A model generated the notes under the pieces. That model did no database searches. It worked only from the letters and a program-made list of their open reading frames with translations, and was not told the DNA's origin. A program made the position numbers and the translations under genes. 64,000 bases of DNA. Origin: CAVXJN01 sp963762165. GTDB lineage: Bacteria > Pseudomonadota > Gammaproteobacteria > JASBUN01. The stretch spans positions 62,001 through 126,000 of the forward strand of contig CAVXJN010000002.1 of assembly GCA_963762165.1 (NCBI GenBank), given 5' to 3'. Within the stretch, counting starts at the first letter, position 1, and every line of letters starts with the position of its first letter. Positions 56,738 to 64,000 of the stretch are shown here, piece after piece.

Positions 56738-57286
56738 TCAAGTGCCGGGCAGCATACGTTGCAACACGCCGTCGCGGCGGCCGAAGTGATGATACAACGC
56801 GGCGGCGACATGGATTCCCACCAACCCCAGGATCAGATAATTGGCCAGCAGACCGTGAACATCTCCAGTCCAACCCCAGCCTTGGGCGCGGGTCGCCAAT
56901 AATTTGGGCATTTCGAACAAGCCGAATAGCGATACCGGGAAACCGCGCCAGGATGCGTTGAGCCAGCCCAGAATCGGAACCAAGAACAATAGCGCGTAGA
57001 GCATCCAGTGCACGATGCGCGCGGCGCGAACCTGCCATGGCGCAACGCCGTCCTGCGGCGCCGGCTCGCCCTGTTTCAGGCGCCATAAGAGCCGCACGAC
57101 GGCGACCATCAGAATCGAGGTGCCGAACGAGAAATGCAGGTCTATCAGCGTTGTGACTTTTGTGTCGCGGCCAATGTGCGGCATGCTCCAGGCGATCAGG
57201 AACTGCACGATCAGCAGCGCCACGATCAGCCAATGTAAAAATTTTGCGGTACCGGTATAGGCGTTCCTGGCGGGAGAAGTCGACAT
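56738..57286 (-). CDS. Cytochrome b561 family protein
   Basis: A 182-residue four-helix membrane protein with haem-ligand histidines in KFLHWLIV, DLHFSFG, RIVHWMLY and the last helix GIHVAAALYHHF. Cytochrome b561 proteins move electrons between quinone and periplasmic acceptors or superoxide. It is monocistronic on the minus strand. Confidence 0.9.
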   Translation of the reverse strand: MSTSPARNAYTGTAKFLHWLIVALLIVQFLIAWSMPHIGRDTKVTTLIDLHFSFGTSILMVAVVRLLWRLKQGEPAPQDGVAPWQVRAARIVHWMLYALLFLVPILGWLNASWRGFPVSLFGLFEMPKLLATRAQGWGWTGDVHGLLANYLILGLVGIHVAAALYHHFGRRDGVLQRMLPGT

Positions 57287-57421
57287 GGGTTCTGGGGATC
57301 CTTGTTTGCTAGCCGGCGTTTATGGCCGGGTTCGAGGTCAAAGCCCTAGCGCGGGCTAAAAGCGATAGATTGCCATGGCTCCCCGTCGAGTTGAAATTTC
57401 GCGCCGACGTTGGCGATGTTT

Positions 57422-58117
57422 TCAAGTATCGTGAAACTTGATTGAGGCATGGGCTCCGTCGCAGAACGGTTTGTTCTGCGAGGCGCCGCATCGGCACAAG
57501 GTCACGCGGTTGCGTCGTTCGTAATGGAAGCCGTCGCTGCCGAGCAATTGTACACCTCCGCGCAGCCATATCGGTCCTGAGCAGTCCTGTGCCGGGTCTT
57601 CGATCAGCACGATCGACGGTTCCAGGTCCGGCTCAACCGGTTCACCGGTTTCGTTATCCCATGCCACCAGCCGTCCTGACGGGCAGTGACCGGCCTCGCG
57701 AATAAAATATTCCCGCGCTTGGGATTGATCGGTTTCGTTGACCAGATTCCAGATCTGGCCATGGGCGTCGCAGAATCTTGCGAAAGCGCAGAGGTTCTCC
57801 GCGTCGGTCAATGACATCGCCGGCCCTTTCGTTACCGATGCTTGCTCGCGATAGGACCGGCGGCTGGCGGTTTCACGGCCGTCGAATCCAATCTTGGCGT
57901 GCGTGCCATCGCAGAAAGGTTTGCTCCCGCTGTGTCCGCAGCGGCATAGCGCGTAGTTGGCTTCGTGTGTCAATTCCTGGCTCTGTTCCCAGCGCACGGA
58001 CTCGCCGTCGCTGTTGGTGCCGATTGATTGTTTCGACAGCGGTAGATCGCCCGATACCACATAAGGGCCGTGGTTGGTGATTTGGACTTGTGCTGCCGGG
58101 GAGGAGGTTCGTTTCAT
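57422..58117 (-). CDS. Two-domain CDGSH iron-sulfur protein
   Basis: A 231-residue protein with two CDGSH-type 2Fe-2S motifs: CRCGHSGSKPFCDGTH (about residues 57-72) and CRCGASQNKPFCDGAH near the C-terminus. Between them is the (AENLCAFARFCD, GHCPSGRLVAW) region usual for this bacterial family. The three-Cys-one-His ligation can transfer electrons or clusters. ATG 58117 has GGAG 7 bases upstream. Confidence 0.9.
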   Translation of the reverse strand: MKRTSSPAAQVQITNHGPYVVSGDLPLSKQSIGTNSDGESVRWEQSQELTHEANYALCRCGHSGSKPFCDGTHAKIGFDGRETASRRSYREQASVTKGPAMSLTDAENLCAFARFCDAHGQIWNLVNETDQSQAREYFIREAGHCPSGRLVAWDNETGEPVEPDLEPSIVLIEDPAQDCSGPIWLRGGVQLLGSDGFHYERRNRVTLCRCGASQNKPFCDGAHASIKFHDT

Positions 58118-58170
58118 TTGCAATCTCCAGTTCGGTGGTGCGAACGGCCCGTGTATCGGCCGGCGCGATG

Positions 58171-59007
58171 CTAATACTCTTGCACGGGCGCGACGGGGTC
58201 CGCACCCGCCTGCAGTTGAAGGTCTTGCCCGAACAGGAACGAGTCCATGGACAGCACGCCATGGGTTATTCCGCCGTCAATGACCGTTACCGGTTGCGCC
58301 GAATGTGCGGCGCCGGCAGCGACCGCAAGCGGCCAAAAGTGTTCCGGCGTGGGGTGTGCACGTCGGGCATGGGGAGCGATTGTCAGTGCCAGCAGCAAAT
58401 GTTCCTGGTCTCCTTTGCGTACCGCTTCACGTATCCAGTTCGAGAATTCGACAGCATAGTCCGCAGCCTGCTCTGCGCCGGGGCGAACCTCGTACAGATT
58501 ATGGGTCAGACTGCCGGAGCCGACGATCAGCACGTTTTCCGCCGCCAGCGGTGCGAGGCTGCGGCCGAATGCGAATGCGCCTTCGCCGTCGAGGTGCGAC
58601 GGTAGCGAGAGCTGGATCACTGGAACGTCGGCCTGCGGGTACAGGTACAGCAAGGGGACCCAAGCGCCGTGGTCCAGCCCGCGTTGCGGATCGGGCTTCG
58701 CGTCCCAGCCGGCGGCCCGCAGGAGGGCCACCGTACGCGCAGCGAGCGCCGGGTGCCCGGCGGCGGGGTACCGGATCTCATCAAGCGCGGGGTCAAAGCC
58801 GCCAAAATCATGCATTGTCGCCGGCCGGACCGCGCTGGTTGCGCGGGGTTGCGCGGTGATCCAGTGCGGGGATACCACCAGTACCGCGGCCGGCCGCGCC
58901 AGGCTGCGTCCCAGTGCCGCGAGCGCGGGTCCTGCGCTGCCGGGCTCCAGGGCGAAGGTGGGCGCGCCGTGGGAAACGAACAAAGTGGGCAGGTGGGTCA
59001 TGATCAT
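58171..59007 (-). CDS. DODA/LigB-type extradiol dioxygenase-like protein
   Basis: A 278-residue protein of the YgiD/LigB class III family, with metal-ligand histidines in FVSHGAP, SPHWIT and GLDHGAWVPL and a late SGSLTHNL segment. Family members cleave catechol-type rings or DOPA using a metal. It lies about 50 bases upstream of the CDGSH gene on the same strand. Two close ATGs (59007 and 59001) are possible starts. Confidence 0.88.
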   Translation of the reverse strand: MIMTHLPTLFVSHGAPTFALEPGSAGPALAALGRSLARPAAVLVVSPHWITAQPRATSAVRPATMHDFGGFDPALDEIRYPAAGHPALAARTVALLRAAGWDAKPDPQRGLDHGAWVPLLYLYPQADVPVIQLSLPSHLDGEGAFAFGRSLAPLAAENVLIVGSGSLTHNLYEVRPGAEQAADYAVEFSNWIREAVRKGDQEHLLLALTIAPHARRAHPTPEHFWPLAVAAGAAHSAQPVTVIDGGITHGVLSMDSFLFGQDLQLQAGADPVAPVQEY

Positions 59008-59203
59008 CGCGCTCTCTACGATGATGGGACATCAGACCGTCCGTTCAATGGTGTGACCGGGAACGATGCGCCGCTGCAGCGATGCCCATCTGCACCGGAA
59101 CTTGCCAAAGTACGTATGGGCGCTAGACCTAGAGGGGTAGAAGCAAGTCGGTTCCGGCTGCCACGCTGGAAATCCCCGTGACCAATATAAGGAGAACGCG
59201 ATC

Positions 59204-59584
59204 ATGGCGGCATCGAGTGCTGATCTTCACGAACCGGCCGGAGTCCTCGGTCCCGAGGTGATTGACCGACATCGCGCCATCGTCTCGATCATGGAAGAGC
59301 TGGAGGCAGTGGACTGGTACGATCAGCGGCTCCGTGGCAGCGATGACGAGGAACTTGCCGCCATACTTGCGCACAACCGGGACGAGGAAAAAGAGCACGC
59401 CGCCATGGTGCTGGAATGGTTGCGGCGCCGGGATCCGAAACTCGACGAGCATCTTCGCAACTACCTGTTCATCGACAAGTCGCCGCTGGAACGCGAAGCG
59501 GAATTGGAACACGGCGGCGAGAGCGGTTCAGCCGCCGACGGTTCCCTCGGCATCGGCAGTCTGCGCGCGGAGGTGAAACGATGA
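59204..59584 (+). CDS. Encapsulated ferritin-like cargo protein (EncFtn)
   Basis: A 126-residue two-helix ferritin-like protein with iron-site residues in IMEELEAVDWYDQR and HNRDEEKEHAAMVLEW, closely matching known EncFtn. The C-terminus carries the encapsulin targeting peptide DGSLGIGSLR. It oxidises and stores iron within the encapsulin shell, and its stop overlaps the shell gene (ATGA). AAGGAGAACGCGATC precedes the ATG. Confidence 0.95.
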   Translation: MAASSADLHEPAGVLGPEVIDRHRAIVSIMEELEAVDWYDQRLRGSDDEELAAILAHNRDEEKEHAAMVLEWLRRRDPKLDEHLRNYLFIDKSPLEREAELEHGGESGSAADGSLGIGSLRAEVKR

Positions 59585-60396
59585 ACGACCTGCTGAGGGA
59601 TCTGGCACCGATCTCCGCCGAAGCCTGGACGGAGATCGAGGAGGAAGCCCGACGCACGCTGACGGCGACCCTCGGTGCGCGCAAATTGGTCGATTTCGTC
59701 GGTCCCCTCGGTTGGGGGGCTTCCGCCATCAGCTTGGGCCGCAGCGATCGTCTTAACTCCGAACCGCAAAAGGGCGTCGAAGCGCGCCTGAGGCGGGCAG
59801 TACCGTTGATGGAACTGCGTATTCCCTTTGATCTGTCCCGCGACGAACTGGAAGCGGTCGGCCGTGGCGCCGACGATCCGGATCTCGACCCAGTGCGCGA
59901 GGCCGCGCGCGCGATCGCCCTGGCAGAAGATAAGGCCATATTCCATAGTTATCGCGACGGTGGCGTCGGCGGTATTGTGGAAGCCGCCAGCGACAGCAAG
60001 TGCGCGCTGAGCGAAGACTATACCGAGTATGTCGGCGTGGTCGCCGAGGCGCTGTACAAGTTGCGTGCGGCCGGCGTCGATGGTCCCTACGCGCTTGCCC
60101 TCGGACCGCGCTGCTACACCGGGTTGCACAAGACGCTGGACGGCGGCTTCCCGGTAATGGAGCACGTGCGCAAATTGTTGGATGGACCGGTCGTTTCCGC
60201 TCCGGCAGTGGATGGGGCAGTGGTGATGAGCATGCGCGGTGGCGATTTCGAACTCACTGTCGGCCAGGATTTTGCGATCGGCTATCTCGAGCACAATGCG
60301 TCAAGCGTGCGTCTGTATCTGCAGGAAAGTTTCACCTTCCGGGTGTTGTCGCCGGAAGCGGCGGTGCCGCTGGCGTACGCCAAATCCAAGAAGTGA
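59581..60396 (+). CDS. Family 1 encapsulin shell protein
   Basis: A 271-residue HK97-fold shell protein starting with NDLLRDLAPISAEAWTEIEEEA, with the typical RTLTATLGARKLVDFVGPLG segment and a C-terminal LQESFTFRVLSPEAAV. The length fits encapsulins (about 265-280). Sixty copies or more form a nanocompartment that loads the EncFtn made from the overlapping upstream gene. Together they store iron and limit oxidative damage. Confidence 0.96.
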   Translation: MNDLLRDLAPISAEAWTEIEEEARRTLTATLGARKLVDFVGPLGWGASAISLGRSDRLNSEPQKGVEARLRRAVPLMELRIPFDLSRDELEAVGRGADDPDLDPVREAARAIALAEDKAIFHSYRDGGVGGIVEAASDSKCALSEDYTEYVGVVAEALYKLRAAGVDGPYALALGPRCYTGLHKTLDGGFPVMEHVRKLLDGPVVSAPAVDGAVVMSMRGGDFELTVGQDFAIGYLEHNASSVRLYLQESFTFRVLSPEAAVPLAYAKSKK

Positions 60397-60563
60397 CCGC
60401 ATCCGGAGTCCGCTAGGCTCCGTGCCGCGCAGGCGCGGCGGCCGTGCGGCTGCCGCCCAAGGAGCCGGTACGACATTCCCACCGCGAATAACCGCTCTCT
60501 GCCAGTGGGTTGGCCGCATGGTTTCGATTCTCCCGGGTTGCAGCGGATGGGCCGGGCCGGGTC

Positions 60564-60595
60564 TTGACTCTATACTTTACTACAGGGTTTAGACT
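60564..60595 (+). promoter_or_regulatory. MerR-type promoter with 20-bp spacer
   Basis: A -35 TTGACT (60564-60569) and a -10-like TAGACT (60590-60595) are separated by 20 bases with an imperfect dyad between them. A long spacer is the hallmark of promoters activated by MerR-family regulators. It precedes the merR-copA-copZ run. Confidence 0.7.
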
Positions 60596-60619
60596 TTGAT
60601 CCCGGCAATGGAGAACGAT

Positions 60620-61027
60620 ATGGAAGGATTGACGGTAGGTAAATTGTCCAAACAGACCGGCGTCGCGGTCGAGACGTTGCGCTACTACGAGCGGCGGGGT
60701 TTGCTGCCTGCAGCGCCACGCAGTGCATCCGGCTATCGCTTGTTCAAGTCCGATACCGCAGGCCGGTTGCGCTTCATTCGCCGAGCTCAGGCGCTGGGCT
60801 TTTCGCTGGAGGAAATTGCCGAATTACTCTCCTTGAGCGACGACCCCGGCAAAAGCGCCGCCGAAGTAAAGCGTTTGACCCGAAGCAAGCTTGCCGATAT
60901 CGAACTGCGCATACGCGATCTGCAGCGTATGAAACGGGGCCTGTCGGCGCTCGACCGGCGCTGCTCCGGCCAGGGGTCCACCGGCAAATGCCCAATCCTG
61001 GGCGCGCTTGCCGACGATGATGGTTGA
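60620..61027 (+). CDS. MerR-family metal-responsive regulator
   Basis: A 135-residue regulator with the MerR helix-turn-helix (VGKLSKQTGVAVETLRYYERRGLLP), a dimerisation helix and a C-terminal metal loop CSGQGSTGKCP. The two cysteines fit a soft-metal sensor. The promoter at 60564 and the following copA gene point to copper. ATG 60620 is chosen because GGAG lies 6 bases before it; an ATG at 60608 is in frame. Confidence 0.9.
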   Translation: MEGLTVGKLSKQTGVAVETLRYYERRGLLPAAPRSASGYRLFKSDTAGRLRFIRRAQALGFSLEEIAELLSLSDDPGKSAAEVKRLTRSKLADIELRIRDLQRMKRGLSALDRRCSGQGSTGKCPILGALADDDG

Positions 61028-61078
61028 ATGCGCCGGCGTAGCGAAGTGCTGGCGTAACACCCGGAGGAGGCTCCATCC

Positions 61079-63616
61079 ATGAAACAACTGCAGCTCGGCA
61101 TCGAGGGTATGACGTGCGCTTCCTGTTCCGCGCGGGTGGAGCGCGCGCTCGGCAAATTGCCAGGGGTGAATGAAGCAAGTGTGAACCTGGCAACTGAGCG
61201 CGCCAGTGTCCGTTATGACGAGAACGTACTGGACCCGAAAGCGATTGCCGACGCTGTGAGCGAAGTGGGTTACACCCCGGTCGTGGATGAATTCGAGATC
61301 GGCGTCGAGGGCATGACCTGCGCGTCGTGCACGGCGCGGGTGGAGCGCGCCCTCAACAAACTGCCGGGGGTGATCGATGCCAGCGTGAATCTCGCCAGTG
61401 AACGGGCCACCGTGCGTTATTTGCCCGCCAGTGTCGGTCCGGACGAACTGGCCGCGGTGATCGAAGATACCGGTTATGGCACGCATCGCCTGGACGACGG
61501 CGGCGATCAGGACGTCGACGAACGCGAAGCCCGGGAACGCGACGCCGCGCTTCGGGCGATGCGCCGGGACGTGTGGGTGGCAGCGGCCCTGACGGTGCCG
61601 GTGTTGTTGCTTTCCATGGGCGCCATGTTCGTGCCTGCCATCGAACACGGTATGCGGTCTTTGGCGCCGATTGCGTTTTGGGATTGGCTGCAGGCGTTGC
61701 TGACCACAATCGTATTGTTCGGCCCTGGGCGGCGCTTTTTCCGGCCGGGCTGGATCGCCTATCGGCACTTGTCTCCGGACATGAACAGCCTGGTGATGAC
61801 CGGAACCGGCGCCGCCTGGTTGTTCAGTATGCTGGTGTTGCTGTTTCCGGCCTGGTTTCCTGCCGAAGCGCGCAATCTCTATTTCGATTCAGCGGCGGTC
61901 ATCGTCACCGTGATTTTGTTCGGCAAGTTTCTGGAGCAGACGGCGAAAGGACGTACGTCGGCAGCGATTAAGAAACTGATCGGCCTGCAGGCCAAGACCG
62001 CCCGCGTCCTGCGTGACGGAGGCGAACAGGATGTTGCGGTCGCGCAGCTCAGACCCGGGGATACGGTGGTGGTACGGCCGGGCGAACGCCTGCCGGTGGA
62101 CGGCAAAGTAGGCGAAGGCGAGAGTTACGTCGATGAATCCATGCTTACCGGCGAGCCCGCACCGGTGGCGAAGCGGACCGGTGACAAAGTGGTGGGCGGT
62201 ACCGTGAATCAGCATGGCGTCCTGCACGTCGAAGTGACCCAGGTCGGCAAGCACACCGTGCTGGCCCAGATCATCCGCCTGGTGGAGCGGGCGCAGGGGT
62301 CGAAATTGCCGATTCAGGGTGTAGCGGACCGGGTCGTCAGAGTATTCACACCGACCGTAATCGCCATTGCCGTGGTCACTTTCATCGCCTGGTTGCTGGT
62401 TGGGCCATCGCCTGCAATCACGATGGCGCTGGTCAGTGCCGTGGCCGTGCTGATCGTTGCGTGCCCCTGCGCCATGGGCTTGGCGACGCCGGCAGCGATC
62501 ATGGTCGGCAGCGGTCGGGCGGCCGAACTGGGCGTGCTGTATCGCAAGGGCGAGGCATTGGAGACGCTCTCCCACGTGGATACGGTGGTATTCGACAAGA
62601 CCGGCACTTTGACCGAGGGCCATCCGCGGCTGACCGATCTGGAAGCGGTTGATGGCGACCGCGACGCTGCGCTCGGCTTTGCGGCAGCGGTCGAGCACGG
62701 CAGCGAACACCCGTTGGCGCGCGCCATCGTCCAGGCCGCACAGGCGGACGGGGTGCGGTCGGAGCCTGCCGAAAATTTTGCGGCAGTACCCGGCTACGGT
62801 GTGCGCGCCAAGGTCGGCGGCCAAGACATATTGCTTGGCGCGGCGCGATTCATGGAAAAGGAAGGCGTTTCCGTCGCCCAGGTTTCCGAGCGGGCTGCGG
62901 GATTGTCCGGGGAAGGCAAGACGCCCATGTTTCTGGCGGTGGACGGGGGAGTGCGCGCCGTTTTGGCCGTGTCTGACCCGTTGAAGCGCGAAGCAGCTGC
63001 GGTGTTGGCCGCTCTGAAATCGCAGGGCCTGCGAATCGCGATGATTACCGGCGATAATCGACGCACCGCGGAAGCCGTGGCCGCGCAAGCCGGGATCGAT
63101 GAAGTCCATGCGGAGGTGATGCCGGACGGTAAAGCGGCTGCGATCGCCGAATTGCAGGGACAAGGGCGAAAGGTTGCGTTCGTCGGCGACGGAATCAACG
63201 ACGCGCCGGCATTGGCGCAGGCGGAAGTGGGTATTGCGGTCGGGTCCGGTACGGACATCGCCATCGAAGCGGCCGACGTCACGCTGACGCGGGGTGATCT
63301 GTCCGGCGTGGTAACCGCACTGCACGCCGCCCAACGGACCATGGGTACCATTCGCGGCAATCTGTTCTGGGCGTTTTTCTACAATATCCTGCTGATTCCG
63401 TTGGCGACCGGCATGTTCTACCCGTGGACGGGCTGGCATCTGAACCCCATGGTTGCCGGTGTCGCCATGGGATTTTCCAGCGTATTCGTGCTTGGTAACA
63501 GCTTGCGCCTGCGACGTCTGCGTGCGGCCGCGTACGGCGGCCAAAACAGCGAAACCACAACAGCGGACAGGACGCAATTGGCTGGCGATCACCAGGCCGC
63601 GCACGGCATCCGCTGA
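61079..63616 (+). CDS. copA: Copper-exporting P1B-type ATPase
   Basis: An 845-residue membrane ATPase. Two N-terminal heavy-metal domains (MTCASCSARVERAL and MTCASCTARVERAL) are followed by eight helices, the CPC ion-binding motif (ACPCAMGLATPAA), the phosphorylation loop DKTGTLTEGHP, the nucleotide-binding HP in SEHPLARAI and the hinge GDGINDAPALAQA. The last helices have YN and MGFSS, typical for Cu(I). It exports copper(I) from the cytoplasm. GGAGGAGGCTCCATCC precedes the ATG. Confidence 0.95.
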   Translation: MKQLQLGIEGMTCASCSARVERALGKLPGVNEASVNLATERASVRYDENVLDPKAIADAVSEVGYTPVVDEFEIGVEGMTCASCTARVERALNKLPGVIDASVNLASERATVRYLPASVGPDELAAVIEDTGYGTHRLDDGGDQDVDEREARERDAALRAMRRDVWVAAALTVPVLLLSMGAMFVPAIEHGMRSLAPIAFWDWLQALLTTIVLFGPGRRFFRPGWIAYRHLSPDMNSLVMTGTGAAWLFSMLVLLFPAWFPAEARNLYFDSAAVIVTVILFGKFLEQTAKGRTSAAIKKLIGLQAKTARVLRDGGEQDVAVAQLRPGDTVVVRPGERLPVDGKVGEGESYVDESMLTGEPAPVAKRTGDKVVGGTVNQHGVLHVEVTQVGKHTVLAQIIRLVERAQGSKLPIQGVADRVVRVFTPTVIAIAVVTFIAWLLVGPSPAITMALVSAVAVLIVACPCAMGLATPAAIMVGSGRAAELGVLYRKGEALETLSHVDTVVFDKTGTLTEGHPRLTDLEAVDGDRDAALGFAAAVEHGSEHPLARAIVQAAQADGVRSEPAENFAAVPGYGVRAKVGGQDILLGAARFMEKEGVSVAQVSERAAGLSGEGKTPMFLAVDGGVRAVLAVSDPLKREAAAVLAALKSQGLRIAMITGDNRRTAEAVAAQAGIDEVHAEVMPDGKAAAIAELQGQGRKVAFVGDGINDAPALAQAEVGIAVGSGTDIAIEAADVTLTRGDLSGVVTALHAAQRTMGTIRGNLFWAFFYNILLIPLATGMFYPWTGWHLNPMVAGVAMGFSSVFVLGNSLRLRRLRAAAYGGQNSETTTADRTQLAGDHQAAHGIR

Positions 63617-63646
63617 ACCATTCCAATCAAGACCAAGGAGCTAACG

Positions 63647-63847
63647 ATGCAAACCACCCTCGATATCTCGGGTATGACCTGCGGTCATTGCGTGTCCGCG
63701 GTAACCAAGGCGTTGCGGCAGGTGCCCGGCGTCGAACAGGCGCAAGTCAGCCTCGAACCGCAACAAGCTGTGGTCACCGGCGATGCCGATCCCCAGGCTC
63801 TTGTGACGGCGGTGAAAGAGGAAGGCTACGACGCCAGCGTGCAATGA
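63647..63847 (+). CDS. copZ: CopZ-like copper chaperone
   Basis: A 66-residue heavy-metal-associated domain with MTCGHC binding copper. It shares the CopA operon (30-base gap) and probably hands Cu(I) to CopA. AAGGAGCTAACG precedes the ATG. Confidence 0.92.
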   Translation: MQTTLDISGMTCGHCVSAVTKALRQVPGVEQAQVSLEPQQAVVTGDADPQALVTAVKEEGYDASVQ

Positions 63848-63890
63848 CCCGCAGCTACCAGATCGCGTCCGCCGTATTGGCAATGCCGTC

Positions 63891-64000
63891 ATGACCTCGA
63901 AGCCGGTGCTGGTCTACACATCGCCGGGCTGCCCGGACTGCGCAGCGGTCAAGCAATGGCTGCAGCAACAGGGGGTGGAATTCGATGAGCGTGATATCAC
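63891..64000 (+). CDS. Glutaredoxin-like protein (3' end cut by window)
   Basis: From ATG 63891 the frame gives VLVYTSPGCPDCAAVKQWL with the redox CPDC motif of glutaredoxin-like proteins, open at the window edge. A 16-residue frame (63844-63894) couples it to copZ by overlapping ATGA junctions at both ends; that may be a leader peptide or an artefact. A glutathione-linked thiol reductase fits copper handling. Confidence 0.8.
   Translation, partial: MTSKPVLVYTSPGCPDCAAVKQWLQQQGVEFDERDI

Noticed and set aside
61889..63604. 571-residue minus-strand frame
   Set aside because: Antisense to copA, whose motifs are all present on the plus strand.
1..64000. CRISPR arrays, rRNA operons, prophage or integrase genes
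   Set aside because: None seen. No regular short repeats with spacers, rRNA signatures, phage structural genes or integrase motifs were recognised.

Overview
The window reads as a chromosomal segment of a sulfur-oxidising proteobacterium, most likely a gammaproteobacterium (inferred from gene families and a GC-rich composition; no rRNA is present to confirm this). The sulfur genes include an sqr/tusA/dsrE-type operon, two copies of a periplasmic methanethiol oxidase gene (mtoX, SBP56 family), a lipoate-binding protein beside a dihydrolipoamide dehydrogenase, and several copper and haem maturation proteins.

Layout. 0-1.6 kb: end of a biotin ligase-like gene, a divergent Rieske-like Tat protein, tRNA-Glu. 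1.7-6.9 kb (minus): a histidine kinase, a small response regulator and a receiver/PAS/GGDEF/EAL protein in one operon. 7.6-13.9 kb (plus): an unusual run of ten genes holding an AlkB/XylM-type membrane monooxygenase, a truncated haemoglobin, a ferredoxin, a 2Fe-2S/flavin reductase, three related glutathione S-transferase-like proteins and small membrane proteins. 14-20.5 kb: a NorD-like VWA protein, a divergent DUF2182/DUF1326 pair, a FadL-type outer-membrane channel and an OsmC protein. 21.2-25.8 kb: dsrE-tusA-sqr-DUF1641 (minus), a metallo-beta-lactamase-fold hydrolase, and SCO1.

26.2-45.9 kb is the methylated-sulfur part: mtoX copy 1, a SCO1-MauG fusion, a second MauG, a periplasmic sensor/histidine kinase/NtrC set, a sigma-54 promoter, a five-gene nitrate/sulfonate-type ABC transporter, OsmC, a dihydrolipoamide dehydrogenase, a lipoate-binding protein, mtoX copy 2, a TlpA-like thioredoxin and an acyl-CoA dehydrogenase-like flavoprotein. 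The two mtoX copies lie in 1,500-bp direct repeats that differ at only two synonymous positions. 45.9-56.4 kb holds regulators (PAS kinase, FixJ-type regulator, AcoR-type sigma-54 activator), a DsbA-NhaA fusion and a GGDEF/EAL protein, nearly all broken by 1-bp indels. 56.7-64 kb is intact: cytochrome b561, a CDGSH protein, an extradiol dioxygenase-like protein, an encapsulated ferritin with its encapsulin shell, and a MerR/CopA/CopZ copper-export set running into a glutaredoxin cut by the window edge.

Working model (inference). Hydrophobic or organosulfur substrates enter through FadL or the ABC transporter. Methanethiol is oxidised by copper-dependent MtoX (matured by SCO1/MauG) to formaldehyde, hydrogen peroxide and sulfide. 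Sulfide goes to SQR and the sulfane sulfur passes to TusA/DsrE and possibly a lipoate-linked route. The AlkB-GST cluster looks like a separate oxygenase pathway that makes electrophilic products handled with glutathione; its substrate cannot be read from sequence. Many 1-bp indels are clustered at 21.8-22.8, 29.8-34.5 and 46-54 kb, so local assembly error must be separated from real gene decay.
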